From: Parendozoicomonas verongulae
GTDB taxonomy: Bacteria > Pseudomonadota > Gammaproteobacteria > Pseudomonadales > Endozoicomonadaceae
NCBI RefSeq assembly: GCF_009711465.1
Contig: NZ_SMME01000860.1
Coordinates: 805 to 62,401 of the forward strand
Length of the DNA: 61,597 nucleotides
Direction: 5' to 3'
Under the pieces are notes generated by a model that saw nothing but the letters and a program-made list of their open reading frames with translations, was not told the origin of the DNA and ran no database searches. The position numbers and the translations under genes were made by a program. This document shows positions 53,017 through 61,595 of this stretch, one piece after another. Position 1 is the first letter of the stretch. Every line of letters starts with the position of its first letter.

Positions 53017-54066
53017 TCAGCAAAACGACGCAGGTGTCGGCATACCCGCCATGCGCATGACCAGCCCCAGCAGCTCATCCTGAGTGGTGTGATTTTGCTC
53101 CACTCCCTTGAGTGTGCGGTCAATCAGTGCAGCACGGTCAATCATCTCCCGAATCGCCTTTTCACCGTGGCGGCGAACAAAACCCATGTAACTGTTCTTC
53201 TTCTTTTTCAAAAGAAACGGAACCTGCTTATGGGCGCGAGCCACTTGCTCAATCACAGTATCCAGCGCCATGCCTTGGCGCAAGCCGCTGGCTATATGAT
53301 TTGTCAGTCGCAATTCTCGGGATAAAGACCAAAGCATAATGGTCGGCTCGGTGCCTTCTGCAATCAGGCCGTTGAAGATTCTCAGGCTATGGCGTACATC
53401 ACCAGCCAGCACTGCATCAGCCAAACCGAAAACATCGTAGCGGGCGTTATCCGCCACCACGTTGCGTACGGTGTCCACGGTAATGAGCTCACCGCTGGCC
53501 AGTAACATCAGCCGTTCAACTTCCTGAGCCGCTGCCAGCAGATTACCTTCAAGGAGGTCTGCAAGAAGAGATATGGCTTCAGGCTCGGCATTCAGCCCTG
53601 CGCGTTTGAGTCGCTGACCAATCCAGCCGGGTAACTGGTAGGGTTCAACAGGCCAGATTTGAACAAATACACCCTGTTGCTCAAGAGCTGCAAACCATTT
53701 GGTCTTTTCCTGCTTTTTGGTGATGCGGGTGGTAATGATCAGCAACAGAGTATCAGGAGGAATGTTGGCTGCGTATTCCTGCAGAAGCTTTTTGCCATCG
53801 CCCACTTTGTCGAAGGCTACCCGCAGCTCAATCAGTTGCTTGCTGGCAAACAGGGACAGACTATTCGCTTCTGCCATCACATTGCCCCAGTCAAATCCTG
53901 GGTCCACGTGGTGCACAATGCGATCGGTATAGCCATTGTCTCTGGCGGCTTTGCGTATGGCGTCACAGGCCTCCTCGATTTGCAGAGGCTCCTCACCGGA
54001 CACGACATAAACAGGAGCCAGATTCTTGCGAAGCTGACCCTGAAGCTGATCAATACGGGTTTTCAT
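53017..54066 (-). CDS. holA: DNA polymerase III delta subunit
   Basis: 349 residues, matching HolA. The clamp-loader delta subunit opens the beta clamp. It has LAPVYVVSGEEPLQIEEACDAIRKAA and then ANSLSLFASKQLIELRV, typical of the family, with the C-terminal collar region ELRLTNHIASGLRQG. It follows lptE by 7 bp, the conserved lptE-holA pair. nadD, often next in E. coli, is absent here. Confidence 0.95.
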   Translation of the reverse strand: MKTRIDQLQGQLRKNLAPVYVVSGEEPLQIEEACDAIRKAARDNGYTDRIVHHVDPGFDWGNVMAEANSLSLFASKQLIELRVAFDKVGDGKKLLQEYAANIPPDTLLLIITTRITKKQEKTKWFAALEQQGVFVQIWPVEPYQLPGWIGQRLKRAGLNAEPEAISLLADLLEGNLLAAAQEVERLMLLASGELITVDTVRNVVADNARYDVFGLADAVLAGDVRHSLRIFNGLIAEGTEPTIMLWSLSRELRLTNHIASGLRQGMALDTVIEQVARAHKQVPFLLKKKKNSYMGFVRRHGEKAIREMIDRAALIDRTLKGVEQNHTTQDELLGLVMRMAGMPTPASFC

Positions 54067-54073
54067 AAATTAC

Positions 54074-54652
54074 TTATTGGCCCTGATCCGAGGCGGGTAG
54101 AGCAACGGCTTCTGCTGCCTCGCGCGCTTTTACGGCTTGCTCTATGAGTGCCGTCAGTTCTTCCTGGGATAGAGAGGCCACACGGCGAGTCAGGTTGGCA
54201 GCCAGGTTTCTCTGGATTTCATTCCAGGTATCGCTCGCTTCACTCTGGGAGGCGTTGTATTGGTTGTTATGGCGCTGATAAGTACCGTGCTGCTGGAGCA
54301 GGGTATCAGGAATAAGGATCAGGCCATCATTGCTGATAAGCTGCCATGACAGGGAGCCCGTGACGTCGTAGTCCGTCACAATACCGCCGCCGGAAGTGGT
54401 TACGGTCGCTTCTTCATGCTCAAGGCTGGTGATATGAATTTGATAAGGTGCGTTGCTGGTAACAGTGATTCCAGCCTGTTTCAGCGATTCGCTCAAGGTG
54501 CGCTGAAAAGCACGGTCAGACACTTGCAGAGAGAGTTTCTGAATCTCGGAGGCAACATTCATAGTACCCCGCAGCTGAAAGCCACAGGCGGTGATCATAA
54601 AAGCCATAACGGTCACCAGGACCGGTGAGAAAATCCTTTGAATTCGGGTCAT
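54074..54652 (-). CDS. lptE: LPS-assembly lipoprotein LptE
   Basis: 192 residues. The lipobox FMITACGFQLRG and the LptE core (LSLQVSDRAFQRTLSESLKQAGI, then YDVTGSLSW) are typical. It forms the outer-membrane LPS translocon plug with LptD. The C-terminus is extended and Ala/Glu-rich. leuS, usually upstream in gammaproteobacteria, is replaced here by a Ser/Thr kinase. Confidence 0.94.
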   Translation of the reverse strand: MTRIQRIFSPVLVTVMAFMITACGFQLRGTMNVASEIQKLSLQVSDRAFQRTLSESLKQAGITVTSNAPYQIHITSLEHEEATVTTSGGGIVTDYDVTGSLSWQLISNDGLILIPDTLLQQHGTYQRHNNQYNASQSEASDTWNEIQRNLAANLTRRVASLSQEELTALIEQAVKAREAAEAVALPASDQGQ

Positions 54653-54730
54653 AATTACTGATTCACTGTTAGCCGGACTGTTCCTGAATCGGCAATTATA
54701 ACCACGGACTGGAAGGAAAACGATGGGCGC

Positions 54731-56068
54731 TTACTCTCTGGGTGGGACGTATGCCAGAAAAGGGTGATGCAGGGCTTCATCGGGAGTCATTCTGGTTTGC
54801 GGGTTGACATCCAGCATTCTGCTGAGGAAATCGACGGCCAGATGCGTATACTCGGGTGGTTGAGAGAGCAGGGCGGCTTTTAATTCCCTCTCCATATGCT
54901 CTTTGGCCCTGTCGGATTTGGTCCATTCCTTGTAGTGTTGAAAGTAACGATTAAGATCTCTGACGCCAGTGGTATCCATATATTTTTTTCCGGTGATCAT
55001 TTCGAAGAAAACACAGCCAGCGGAAAACATGTCTACTTCAATACCGTAACTTGTTTTTCCGCCATTCAGGGCTGTCTCCATCAGTTCGGGTGCGGCGTAG
55101 GCAGGGGTTCCTTTTAAAACCGTGCTCTGGTTATCGGGTAAATGCTCTGCGAACCCGAAGTCTGCGATTTTTACGGCTCCCTGCTCTCTGCCCTCTGTGT
55201 CTTTCTCTGGCCCGAGCCGACCGGGATTTATCAGGATGTTGGCGGGTTTTATATCTCTGTGAATAACATTGGCTGATTTCAGATAGGCGAGCCCTTTGAG
55301 TACCTGAGTACAGGCTTCCTGCTGTAGCGGTAAAGGCAGCTTTCCACCATATCGGGCTTCCTGTGGGGTAGGATTGGCTGGTGTCCTTTTATTCTCAGGG
55401 GCTTTGATGATACGAGAGAGAGGAACGCCACCATCTTCCATAAATATCTCTGTTTGCTGGAGTGGGTCTAAGGAGGCTTGACGACTGATAGGCGTAATGC
55501 TCACCAGGTTGGGGTGTCTTAAGCTCTTCTGGATCCAGAGCTCCTTAGCCAGCGCCTCGCGAGCTTCGGTATTGGGGGCTCCGGTATCGGGTGCTTTAAG
55601 CACTTTGCGAACCTTAAGTTTTCCAGCGTACCCCTCAACAAACGAATCCACTTTACCGAAGCTGCCTTCACCAAGAGTTCGGAAAGGTCTCAACTCTTTA
55701 TTTATCACCTGAGCCGATGGCTCTGGTAGCCTCTTACCCTGTAGCACGGCCTTTATCTTCTTCCAGCGGTCTGTCCATTTGTTTGCCTGAGGTGATCTTT
55801 GTGATTCAGGAATTGTTTCATGTCTCAGGCGTTCAGCTTCTTGAGACGTTGTGGGCTGAGTGATGTGGCGGATATTTCTTTTATCAATGACGGTACCGCT
55901 TTTCAGCTGGACAAAATCACTGGGAGCTGTCCCCCCGAGTTTTTTTTTGATGAAGTGGTAGGCAATAGCTATGCGCTTTCCCAGCGATGCTTTGGAACCT
56001 GACTCTTCGCTTGGCTTTTCAGGGGGCTGTTGAGGGCTCTGTGGGGATTGGGGATTGTTATGGATCAT
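54731..56068 (-). CDS. Eukaryote-like Ser/Thr protein kinase
   Basis: 445 residues. A Pro/Gln/Ser-rich N-terminus (1-25) and linker precede a full kinase domain (about 128-442): Gly loop GEGSFGKV (133-140), Lys in KVRKVLK (152-155), alpha-C Glu176, HRDIKPANIL (270-279), DFGF (303-306) and APEL (326-329). The ending FLSRMLDVNPQTRMTPDEALHHPFL is closer to eukaryotic kinases than to the PknB group. There is no TM segment and no PASTA domain, so it is cytoplasmic or exported. No phosphatase gene is adjacent. An unusual repeat block abuts its start codon. Confidence 0.92.
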   Translation of the reverse strand: MIHNNPQSPQSPQQPPEKPSEESGSKASLGKRIAIAYHFIKKKLGGTAPSDFVQLKSGTVIDKRNIRHITQPTTSQEAERLRHETIPESQRSPQANKWTDRWKKIKAVLQGKRLPEPSAQVINKELRPFRTLGEGSFGKVDSFVEGYAGKLKVRKVLKAPDTGAPNTEAREALAKELWIQKSLRHPNLVSITPISRQASLDPLQQTEIFMEDGGVPLSRIIKAPENKRTPANPTPQEARYGGKLPLPLQQEACTQVLKGLAYLKSANVIHRDIKPANILINPGRLGPEKDTEGREQGAVKIADFGFAEHLPDNQSTVLKGTPAYAAPELMETALNGGKTSYGIEVDMFSAGCVFFEMITGKKYMDTTGVRDLNRYFQHYKEWTKSDRAKEHMERELKAALLSQPPEYTHLAVDFLSRMLDVNPQTRMTPDEALHHPFLAYVPPRE

Positions 56069-56069
56069 G

Positions 56070-56130
56070 GTGAACGCATCCGTGCGAGGTTTTGTTTAAC
56101 TGGTTTTGTTTAACTATAGGGTGCGTTCAC
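56070..56130. repeat. Inverted repeat enclosing a 14-bp tandem duplication upstream of the kinase gene
   Basis: GTGAACGCA (56070-56078) and TGCGTTCAC (56122-56130) form a perfect 9-bp inverted repeat. Between them GGTTTTGTTTAACT occurs twice in exact tandem (56088-56101, 56102-56115). TATAGT on the minus strand (56118-56113) could be the -10. The inner arm ends one base from the kinase ATG and no Shine-Dalgarno is visible. Confidence 0.75.
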
Positions 56131-56283
56131 GGTTTGGGTGCTTACACACCTGCTACAAGCTGTTTGCAAAGTTGGGGTGTTAAATATTGTGCGTGATAAG
56201 ACGTGATGATCGGATTATGAGCTACTTTGTTCTCTTGTTCCGGTTTTGTCTGGCCTTGGGAAATGCATAAAAATGCAGGTTCG

Positions 56284-57831
56284 ATGCAAGTGATAGATAT
56301 AATCAACCCTGTCTCTGAAAAAAAGCTGTATAGCATTGAAGAGGCAAGTGACGCAGATATATTCGCAGCCTTTGCAAAGGCACGTTTAGCCAGCGATGAA
56401 CTGTACGGCTCCACTGTGCAGGAGCGTACTCGCGATATTCTCCGGGTCATTCAATATCTGCAGGATAACGAAGAGCGTTTGCTGGACAGAATTGTGGAAG
56501 AGTCTGGCCGCAGCCGTGGTGACGCTATGTTGTCGGATATGGTGCAGATGCTTGAAGACTGTCACTGGCTGGTTGAAAACGCGGCTCGCGTGCTGGCCGA
56601 TGAAAAGGTGCCAACGCCTATTACCCTGTTTGGGAAAAAATCTCATATCTACCATGAGGCCCGTGGTGTGGTGCTGGTGATTTCACCATGGAATCTCCCC
56701 CTTGCCATTGCCGGAACAGCTGCGCTGTTTGCTTTTGCTGCGGGTAATGCAGTGATTATCAAACCTTCCGAGCAAACGCCCATGAAGGGCATATTTGAGG
56801 AGATCAGCAAGCTTTCCCCTCTTTTATCTCAGGCAATTACAGTGGTTTATGGGAGTGGTGAAACGGCTCAGAAACTCATCGCCCAAAGGCCCGATTTTAT
56901 ATCGTTTACCGGCAGTGTTCGCACAGGGAAAAAGATTCTTACCCAGGCCGCGCCGCTGGTGATTCCTGTTATTGCGGAGTTAGGCTCCAAAGACGCGATG
57001 ATTGTGTGTGATGACGCTGACATTGATCGTGCTGTTGGTGCAGCAGCCTGGGGCAATATGCATAACAGCGGGCAGAGTTGCACGGCTATTGAACGACTCT
57101 ATGTTCAGAGCGGTATTTATGACGAATTCGTTCGGCGTCTGAAAGCTGCATTTGAGAAAGTTACGTTAGGTACAGGCCCGGATCATGATATGGGTGCTAT
57201 TACCACACCGTTTCAGATGGACATTATTGATGGCCAGATTCGCGATGCCCGGGAAAAAGGCGCTGATATTATTTGTGGAGGTGAGCCCGCCGGTCACGGG
57301 GGGTATAAGCCGACGATTGTGCTGAATGTCACTGATAAAATGCGTTTGGCGACAGAGGAAACCTTCGGCCCTGTGGTACCGGTTTATGCCTTTGGTACTG
57401 TCGAGGAGGTGGTTCGTCTTCATAATCAGTGTGACTTTGGCTTGAGTACCAGCGTCTGGACAACAGATCCTGCTATAGCGGACCACATTACCCGAGCGGT
57501 AGTGACCGGATGTGTGAATATCAATAACGTCATGCTGACGGAAGGTAATGCAAACTTGCCTTTTGGTGGAGTGAAGTACTCTGGCTATGGCCGCATGAAA
57601 GGTGCCGAAGGCCTTTTGGGAATGACACGCTCTAAAGCTGTTCTCGTTGACAACACTCGTGGAAAGCCGGAACCAAACTGGTACCCCTATTCTCAGGAAA
57701 AATTATCGTTAATGAGTCGTTTAATGCGCGCTGTTACCAGCCCTGCAGGGCCGGGGAAGCTGTTTGCTCTGGCGCGGGTAGGCCTGGCTCTTGATAGCTT
57801 GCTGAAGAAAGATTCTGAATTAGACACCTGA
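56284..57831 (+). CDS. Aldehyde dehydrogenase family protein
   Basis: 515 residues from ATG 56284; ATG 56263 and 56227 are alternatives with no better ribosome site. NAD(P)-dependent aldehyde dehydrogenase with ISPWNLPLAIAG, FTGSVRTGKKI, catalytic Glu232 (IAELGSKDA) and nucleophile Cys266 (NSGQSCTAIE), then EETFGPVVPVY. The C-terminal extension (about 475-510: SLMSRLMRAVTSP, LFALARVGLALDSLL) is amphipathic or hydrophobic, as in fatty-aldehyde dehydrogenases. The PLP-enzyme gene follows 25 bp later, probably in one operon. Confidence 0.92.
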   Translation: MQVIDIINPVSEKKLYSIEEASDADIFAAFAKARLASDELYGSTVQERTRDILRVIQYLQDNEERLLDRIVEESGRSRGDAMLSDMVQMLEDCHWLVENAARVLADEKVPTPITLFGKKSHIYHEARGVVLVISPWNLPLAIAGTAALFAFAAGNAVIIKPSEQTPMKGIFEEISKLSPLLSQAITVVYGSGETAQKLIAQRPDFISFTGSVRTGKKILTQAAPLVIPVIAELGSKDAMIVCDDADIDRAVGAAAWGNMHNSGQSCTAIERLYVQSGIYDEFVRRLKAAFEKVTLGTGPDHDMGAITTPFQMDIIDGQIRDAREKGADIICGGEPAGHGGYKPTIVLNVTDKMRLATEETFGPVVPVYAFGTVEEVVRLHNQCDFGLSTSVWTTDPAIADHITRAVVTGCVNINNVMLTEGNANLPFGGVKYSGYGRMKGAEGLLGMTRSKAVLVDNTRGKPEPNWYPYSQEKLSLMSRLMRAVTSPAGPGKLFALARVGLALDSLLKKDSELDT

Positions 57832-57856
57832 GCGCGAATATAAGAACAAGGTCTTT

Positions 57857-59122
57857 ATGAAACTACTACTGTTCGTTGCTGTAGCCACCTTTTTTTACTG
57901 GCGTCGGGATTGTGGCCGCCCCCATTCACTTTATTTTCAGAAGCTGCAGAGCTTGCTGAGAAAACATGGTGTTGGTTATCCACGATTAGTGATCGATCTC
58001 GACAAACTGGATGCCAATATTCAGCAGGTAAAAAATGTAGTAGGTGATACTTCGGTATTACGAATACCGGCCAAATCCTTGCCTTCTTTTGAGTTACTCG
58101 AATACCTGCAAAAACAGCTCAACACATCCCGGTTAATGGTGTTTCATCAGCCATTCCTGAACCAGTTGCTGGAGCGTTTTCCTGAGGGTGACTTTTTGAT
58201 AGGCAAGCCCTTTCCCGTGAGTTGTGCCCGAACAGTGCTTGATACCCAACCTGAGGTGGGATCCGGCCGGGTGAAGTGGCTGATAGACACCTATGAGCGG
58301 TTGGAGCAATACATTGACCTTGCCAAAGAAAAGCAGCTTTGCTTGAAACTGGCGGTTGAGATTGATGTGGGACTGCATCGGGGTGGCGTGCAGACTACCG
58401 GTAACTTTCTTCAGCTATTGAAGCTGATAGCAGCTAATAAAGAGCATGTATCGTTTGCCGGTTTGATGGGATATGAACCCCATATCAGCAAACTATCCGG
58501 TCTTCTTGCCTCTTTGCGAATAGGAGAGAAGGAGAAGGTTATGGAGCGGTATCAGGCTTTTGTTGATGTGGTAAAGCACAGCTACCCGGACTTTTACGCT
58601 GAGGGGGTGTGCTTTAACTCCGGCGGAAGCATGACATACTCCCTTTACGGAAAACTGGACCGTAAAGGCCACCGAGGGGAGATCAATGATCTGGCCGTTG
58701 GATCTGCCTTTGTAAAGCCCGCAAGCTTTGATCTGGAAACCCTGACTCATCATCAGGCGGCTGTTTTTATTGCGACTCCGGTTCTTAAGGCTCTGGATAC
58801 TTTAAATGTACCGCTGTTGGAAAAGGTATCGGGACTATGGAAAACCCTGTCGCCTAATTTCGGGAGGGTGTTTTTCACCTATGGTGGTTGGTGGAAGGCC
58901 AGACTTGAGTCCCCTAAAGGGCTGAGGAATAACGTGCTTTATGGGCGCAGTACAAATCAGGAGTTGTTGACAGGATCGGAGGCTACAGGTTTGAATGTTG
59001 ACGACTTCATTTTTATGCGGCCAACTCAGAGCGAATATGTCTTTCTCCAGTTTGGTCGCATACTTGTTGTGCGAAAAGATGAAGTTGTTGGTGAGTGGGC
59101 CACCTTCAACCTCGATTATTGA
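57857..59122 (+). CDS. Membrane-anchored PLP fold-type III enzyme (alanine racemase/D-threonine aldolase-like)
   Basis: 421 residues. The N-terminal hydrophobic helix KLLLFVAVATFFYWRR acts as a membrane anchor. The barrel begins YPRLVIDLDKLDANIQQVK, like alanine racemase N-terminal domains, with PLP-binding Lys73 in RIPAKSLPS. Further features are KLAVEIDVGLHRGG and a C-terminal beta domain with FMRPTQSEYVFLQFG. The family includes D-threonine aldolase and related racemases; the substrate is unknown. It is coupled to the aldehyde dehydrogenase upstream, which suggests they act in one pathway. Confidence 0.87.
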   Translation: MKLLLFVAVATFFYWRRDCGRPHSLYFQKLQSLLRKHGVGYPRLVIDLDKLDANIQQVKNVVGDTSVLRIPAKSLPSFELLEYLQKQLNTSRLMVFHQPFLNQLLERFPEGDFLIGKPFPVSCARTVLDTQPEVGSGRVKWLIDTYERLEQYIDLAKEKQLCLKLAVEIDVGLHRGGVQTTGNFLQLLKLIAANKEHVSFAGLMGYEPHISKLSGLLASLRIGEKEKVMERYQAFVDVVKHSYPDFYAEGVCFNSGGSMTYSLYGKLDRKGHRGEINDLAVGSAFVKPASFDLETLTHHQAAVFIATPVLKALDTLNVPLLEKVSGLWKTLSPNFGRVFFTYGGWWKARLESPKGLRNNVLYGRSTNQELLTGSEATGLNVDDFIFMRPTQSEYVFLQFGRILVVRKDEVVGEWATFNLDY

Positions 59123-59165
59123 ATCCACCAAATTCATCGTAACTGGCGAAGAGCTGACAAAGGGG

Positions 59166-59204
59166 AGAAAAGCGGTCGACCTGGGTGAAAGAGTCGGCCG
59201 CTTT
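59166..59204 (-). terminator. Probable terminator of the RRM gene (possibly bidirectional)
   Basis: Stem AAAGCGGTCGAC (59169-59180) / GTCGGCCGCTTT (59193-59204) with one mismatched pair and a 12-nt loop, downstream of the minus-strand RRM gene and just after the PLP-enzyme gene. The minus-strand tail is TTTTCTCC, a short T-run. Confidence 0.5.
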
Positions 59205-59236
59205 GAGCGAAATTCGGGCTATTTAAAAGGGAATGC

Positions 59237-59524
59237 TTAAAAGCGGTTAGCGATATGGGCACCGACAGGGCGACGAGGACGTTCAGTGGCGATGCTGACA
59301 CGAATATCTCGACCATTCACTGCAGCGCCGTCGAGAGTCAGTGCAGCTTTGGCTGCAGCTTCATCAGTAAAAGTAACAAAAGCAAAACCGCGGGAACGGC
59401 CAGTTTCACGATCCAGAATGATTTTCACTTCTTCCAGCTCACCATGCTGGCTGAAAACCTCTGTCAGTTCATCTTCCGTTGCACGGAATGAAAGATTACC
59501 GATGAACAGCTTGTTTTGAGCCAT
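59237..59524 (-). CDS. Single-RRM RNA-binding protein (cold-shock type)
   Basis: 95 residues from ATG 59524 (GGAG 9 nt upstream). A single RRM with RNP2 KLFIGNLSF (residues 4-12) and RNP1 RGFAFVTF (about 45-52), followed by a short Arg/Pro-rich tail. Such proteins in cyanobacteria and proteobacteria are RNA chaperones, often cold-induced. Upstream, CATACCA (59589-59595) and TGGTATG (59613-59619) could form a leader hairpin. Confidence 0.92.
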   Translation of the reverse strand: MAQNKLFIGNLSFRATEDELTEVFSQHGELEEVKIILDRETGRSRGFAFVTFTDEAAAKAALTLDGAAVNGRDIRVSIATERPRRPVGAHIANRF

Positions 59525-60036
59525 GACCAAATGCTCCGATGATAATTCTATTAATTGTTTGATGGCTGGACTTTCATTCAGTTCACGCCATACCACTGAG
59601 CAAGTGTCTGGCTGGTATGACGCTCTTAAAGGTCCTCAGCGCAAAACTAAAACAAAAAAAACAAGGGATTGCAAAGCAATTGGATAACGAAATATTGATT
59701 TTTGTTTTCCGGGTGATACAAATCAAAAAAACGAATGATACCAAGGGTTTGCGCAGAAAGCTGATCGATTTTCTTAACTCTTGATTTGTTGTTTATATAG
59801 TCAAAAAATAGGTGTTTATGCATTTCGTTAATATAGTGTAAAAAACATTCAAGTGTGCGCAAAAAACGACCTGTATCAATACTTCGTCAATTACTCGTAA
59901 TTAGCGGTTGGTAACAATCGACAGACTATAAACCACAGGAGTATTGTTGCGCCATATTCCGATGCCCTCCCGAGTTCTTTCTCTGTTTAGTGCTCCTGAG
60001 AGCTTTTTTGATCCTAATTTCTTCTTGGTAACAGTT
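59525..60036. other. Long AT-rich intergenic region between divergent RRM and aspA genes
   Basis: About 510 bp without a credible gene. It holds the leaders of both genes. GTGATACAAATCAA at 59713-59726 matches the FNR consensus at 9 of 10 positions, but no promoter is well placed relative to it. A 71-codon minus-strand frame here is compositionally random. Nothing else recognised. Confidence 0.6.
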
Positions 60037-61461
60037 ATGCAATATCGCAAGGAAGAAGATCTTCTGGGTACTATGGAAGTACCTGCAGATGCTTATTACG
60101 GTATCCACACTCTCCGTGCTCTGAAAAATTTTCAGATCAGTCGGGAGCGTATCGGTGATAGCCCTGAATTTGTTCGCGGCATGGTTTCTGCTAAAAAAGC
60201 AGCTGCACTGGCTAACAAGCAGCTGGGCACTATCGATCCAAACATTGCTGATTACATTGTAAAAGCTTGTGATCTGATCCTGGACACTGGCCGCTGCATG
60301 GACCAGTTCCCAACTGATGCTTTCCAGGGGGGGGCTGGCACCTCCGTTAACATGAACACCAACGAGGTTGTAGCGAACCTTGCTTTGGAACTGATGGGTC
60401 ACGAGAAAGGCCGTTACGACGTTGTTAACCCTAACGATCACGTAAACAAAAGTCAGTCTACCAACGACGCTTATCCAACAGGCTTCCGCGTTGCTGTTTA
60501 CAACAGCATTGGCTCTGTTCTGATGAACCTGAACAATCTGGTGGAAGCTTTTGAAGCTAAGGCTGCTGAGTTCGACGATATCCTGAAGATGGGCCGCACT
60601 CAGCTGCAGGATGCCGTTCCTATGACGCTGGGTCAGGAATTCAAAGCCTGGGCTATGACTCTGAAGGAAGAAGTGAAGAGCATTCAGCGCACTCGTGAGC
60701 TGGTTCTGGAAGTAAATCTGGGCGCTACCGCTATCGGTACCGGCCTGAATACTCCGGAAGGCTACTCTGCTGTTGCTGTAGAGAAGCTGGCAGAAGTCAC
60801 TGGTCAGCCATATGTACAGGCTGCTGATCTGGTTGAAGCGACTTCCGACTGTGGCGCTTATGTGATGATTTCCAGCGCACTGAAGCGTATGGCGGTTAAG
60901 CTGTCCAAGATCTGTAACGATCTGCGTCTGCTGTCTTCCGGCCCACGTGCTGGTCTGAACGAAATCAACCTGCCTGAGCTGCAGGCTGGTTCTTCCATTA
61001 TGCCTGCAAAAGTTAACCCAGTTATCCCTGAAGTGGTTAACCAGGTTTGCTTCAAGGTGATCGGTAACGACATGACCATCACTATGGCTTCTGAAGCCGG
61101 TCAGCTGCAGCTGAACGTAATGGAGCCAGTCATCGCTCAGAGCCTGTTCGAGTCCATCAACCTGCTGGCTAGTGCCTGTGAGACTCTGACTGAGAAGTGT
61201 GTAACCGACATTACCGCTAACCGTGAAGTTTGCGAGCAGATGGTTCTGAACTCTATCGGTATCATCACTTACCTGAACCCCCACATCGGTCACCACGAAG
61301 GCGATATCGTTGGTAAGGTTTGTGCAGAATCTGGTCGCAATGTGCGTGAAGTTGTACTGGAGCGTGGCCTGCTGGACAGTGAAGAGCTGGACAAGATTTT
61401 CTCCATTGAGAATTTGAAGCACCCTGCCTACCACGGCAAACGTTTTCATGTGAACGTTTAA
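60037..61461 (+). CDS. aspA: Aspartate ammonia-lyase
   Basis: 474 residues from ATG 60037 ([22 protein letters not shown] matches the AspA N-terminus). It interconverts aspartate with fumarate and ammonia. The signature [19 protein letters not shown] is present, as are [15 protein letters not shown] and [13 protein letters not shown]. Codon use is strongly biased, consistent with high expression. In-frame starts upstream (59944 onward) would add residues that do not fit the family. In E. coli aspA is FNR- and CRP-controlled. Confidence 0.96.
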   Translation: MQYRKEEDLLGTMEVPADAYYGIHTLRALKNFQISRERIGDSPEFVRGMVSAKKAAALANKQLGTIDPNIADYIVKACDLILDTGRCMDQFPTDAFQGGAGTSVNMNTNEVVANLALELMGHEKGRYDVVNPNDHVNKSQSTNDAYPTGFRVAVYNSIGSVLMNLNNLVEAFEAKAAEFDDILKMGRTQLQDAVPMTLGQEFKAWAMTLKEEVKSIQRTRELVLEVNLGATAIGTGLNTPEGYSAVAVEKLAEVTGQPYVQAADLVEATSDCGAYVMISSALKRMAVKLSKICNDLRLLSSGPRAGLNEINLPELQAGSSIMPAKVNPVIPEVVNQVCFKVIGNDMTITMASEAGQLQLNVMEPVIAQSLFESINLLASACETLTEKCVTDITANREVCEQMVLNSIGIITYLNPHIGHHEGDIVGKVCAESGRNVREVVLERGLLDSEELDKIFSIENLKHPAYHGKRFHVNV

Positions 61462-61483
61462 TCACGGCTTCAAACTCTGTTTC

Positions 61484-61523
61484 AAAAAATCGGGCCTGGG
61501 GAGTCTCTCCAGGCCCGATTTTT
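61484..61523. terminator. Intrinsic terminator after aspA (bidirectional)
   Basis: A perfect stem AAAAATCGGGCCTGG (61485-61499) / CCAGGCCCGATTTTT (61509-61523) with a 9-nt loop, and A/T runs on both sides. Serves aspA and the convergent gene at the window edge. Confidence 0.95.
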
Positions 61524-61526
61524 ATG

Positions 61527-61595
61527 TCAGTCTACGTCCATAGCCTCTTTCTCCTTTCGCTTCTCTTCATTTTTCTTATCCACTGCTTTTGGTGG
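61527..61595 (-). CDS. C-terminal fragment of a convergent gene (5' end outside window)
   Basis: On the minus strand one frame is open from the window edge to a TGA (61527-61529), encoding a highly charged tail PPKAVDKKNEEKRKEKEAM and then DVD. It ends right next to the bidirectional terminator, as expected for a convergent gene. The fragment is too short to name a family. Confidence 0.5.
   Translation of the reverse strand, partial: PPKAVDKKNEEKRKEKEAMDVD

Noticed and set aside
59647..59862. A 71-codon minus-strand frame in the aspA/RRM gap
   Set aside because: AT-rich composition with no ribosome site and no family features; treated as non-coding.
59944..60036. Longer N-terminus for aspA
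   Set aside because: The added residues are unlike AspA, and the family start is at MQYRKEED.
59926..61449. A 507-codon open frame on the minus strand opposite aspA
   Set aside because: Its length reflects the strong codon bias of aspA, which avoids reverse-strand stop codons. It has no ribosome site and no recognisable family, while aspA is unmistakable.
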